Notes under the pieces: model-generated
Told to the model about the DNA's origin: nothing
The model's input: the letters and a program-made list of their open reading frames with translations, nothing else
Database searches by the model: none
In this document: in pieces, positions 16,663-17,500 of the stretch
Layout: the number at the start of each line of letters is the position of its first letter
How positions within the stretch are numbered: the stretch's first letter is position 1
Source of the DNA: Rhodocollybia butyracea
Lineage: Eukaryota > Basidiomycota > Agaricomycetes > Agaricales > Omphalotaceae
Direction of reading: 5' to 3'
Length of the DNA stretch: 17,500 nucleotides
NCBI GenBank assembly: GCA_015501585.1
Contig: JADNRY010000151.1
Coordinates: forward strand, 1 to 17,500
Translations under genes and position numbers: made by a program

Positions 16663-17500
16663 AGTTATAATGAGGAAAGTCGAAATTGGGTTCTTTACTG
16701 AAGGATAGGTCAGTAAAGAAGGCCGGCCCTTGAGTTGATATCAAGGTCAGTAGTTATAATGAGGAAAAGTCGAATTTGGGTATAGATACTACAAGGGCTG
16801 TAGTTTCTTTACTGAAGGATAGGCCAGTAAAGAAACTGAGGGCCTGCCCTTGAGTTGATATCAAGCCAGTTAGTTATAGTGAGGAAAAGTCAAAATTGGG
16901 TATAGATTACAAGGGCTGACTACTAGTCTCTACTGAAGGCTGCCCTTGATGAGTTGATATCAAGTCAGTTAGTTATAGTGAGAAAGTCGCAAATTGGGTA
17001 TAGATTACAAGGGCTGTAGTCTCTTTACTGAAGGATAGGTCAGTAAAGAAACTGAGGGCCTGCCCTTGACATCAGAAAAAGCCGTTTTTGCCTAGGTGAC
17101 TTCAGAGTGGCCTAAAGCAAACTAGGTGACCTATGAATCCTATGGCATCCTAGGAATTTGGGCTCGTCCCTTGCCAGTCAAGGCTCTTGAGGATTCCCTA
17201 GGTATCCTAGGCAAATCCAGGTTTGCCTAGGGAATCCTCAAGAGCCTTGACTGGCAAGGGACGAGCCCAAATTCCTAGGATGCCATAGGATTCATAGGTC
17301 ACCTAGTTTGCTTTAGGCCACTCTGGGGTCACCTAGGCAAAAACGGCTTTTCCTGATGGAGTTGATATCAAGCCAGTTAGTTACAATGAGAAAGTCGCAA
17401 ATTGGGTATAGATTACAAGGGCTGTAGTCTCTTTACTGAAGTATCCGGTCAGTAAAGAAACTGAAGGCCTGCCCTTGAGTCGATATCAGGCCAGTTAGTT
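16663..17500 (+). repeat. Minisatellite of about 118-bp units, continuing past the window end
   Basis: Units begin AGTTATARTGAG at 16663, 16752, 16872, 16971 and 17379, with a further start at 17497. Their lengths are 89, 120, 99, 117 (after removing the inserted element) and 118 bp. Each full unit contains ATTGGGTATAGATTACAAGGG, then an inverted repeat TTTCTTTACTG/CAGTAAAGAAA, then GGCCTGCCCTTGA and the palindrome TTGATATCAA. Units 1 and 3 have internal deletions. No coding is evident. Confidence 0.9.
17070..17358. mobile_element. 289-bp fold-back element with 133-bp arms
   Basis: The left arm 17070-17202 and right arm 17226-17358 are inverted copies with three mismatches; the spacer is 23 nt. 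The ends are CATCAG and CTGATG. It interrupts minisatellite unit 4 exactly between CCTTGA and GAGTTGATATC, whereas undisturbed unit 2 reads CCTTGAGTTGATATC, so GA was duplicated on insertion. CCTAGG recurs many times in it. A transcript would form a hairpin of about 133 bp. No coding is seen. Confidence 0.9.

Noticed and set aside
1..17500. tRNA and rRNA genes
   Set aside because: I looked for B-box type GGTTCGAAT sequences and rRNA-like conserved words by eye and found none in a suitable context. A covariance-model scan was not possible here.

Overview
The window looks like a nuclear segment of a filamentous basidiomycete, most likely an Agaricomycete. Genes are cut by many short introns of about 46 to 90 nt with GTRNGT-type donors, CTNAY-like branch points close to the acceptor, and YAG or occasionally AAG acceptors. 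There is a type-B carboxylesterase with 13 small exons, lineage-style orphan proteins, and abundant LTR and miniature transposon debris. The genus is not provable from the sequence alone; a Rhizoctonia/Ceratobasidium-like genome would fit.

Layout. At the left, 12-424 (minus) starts a gene with a clear signal peptide behind a TATA box, though its downstream splicing is uncertain. 988-2128 (minus) holds intron-like signals and exon-like blocks that I could not join into one open frame. 2668-4322 (minus) is a complete four-exon gene for an unknown 484-aa protein with acidic and tandem-repeat N-terminal sequence and a basic C-terminus. Diverging from it, 4689-5634 (plus) is a complete four-exon gene for a 259-aa unknown protein that resembles part of fungal HNH-nuclease-like families. 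Its 5' leader is a 15-bp tandem repeat.

The middle, about 5.6-11.3 kb, has no convincing intact gene and is a transposon graveyard with very clear structure. It contains an 845-bp miniature LTR element (two 167-bp LTRs, target duplication CTTGG), a solo LTR with duplication CTGTG, and a second solo LTR in the opposite orientation (AAGCA) interrupted by a third solo LTR (GATAC). It also holds a 149-bp TA-flanked MITE. A diverged 18+ bp inverted-repeat pair may delimit an older host element around all of these.

At 11384-12256 a second copy of the 259-aa gene has decayed into a pseudogene (weakened splice donor, nonsense codon, 4-nt and 58-nt deletions). The 12897-15703 locus is a secreted carboxylesterase/lipase with all three catalytic residues encoded, but a single-base deletion in exon 8 breaks the frame. 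A fragment of exon 2 of a related esterase lies just downstream. The right end (16663-17500) is a minisatellite of about 118 bp per unit, into which a 289-bp near-perfect fold-back element has inserted.

No pathway links these genes. The unifying theme is duplication and decay around a transposon cluster, and the two copies of the orphan gene allow promoter and coding changes to be compared directly.
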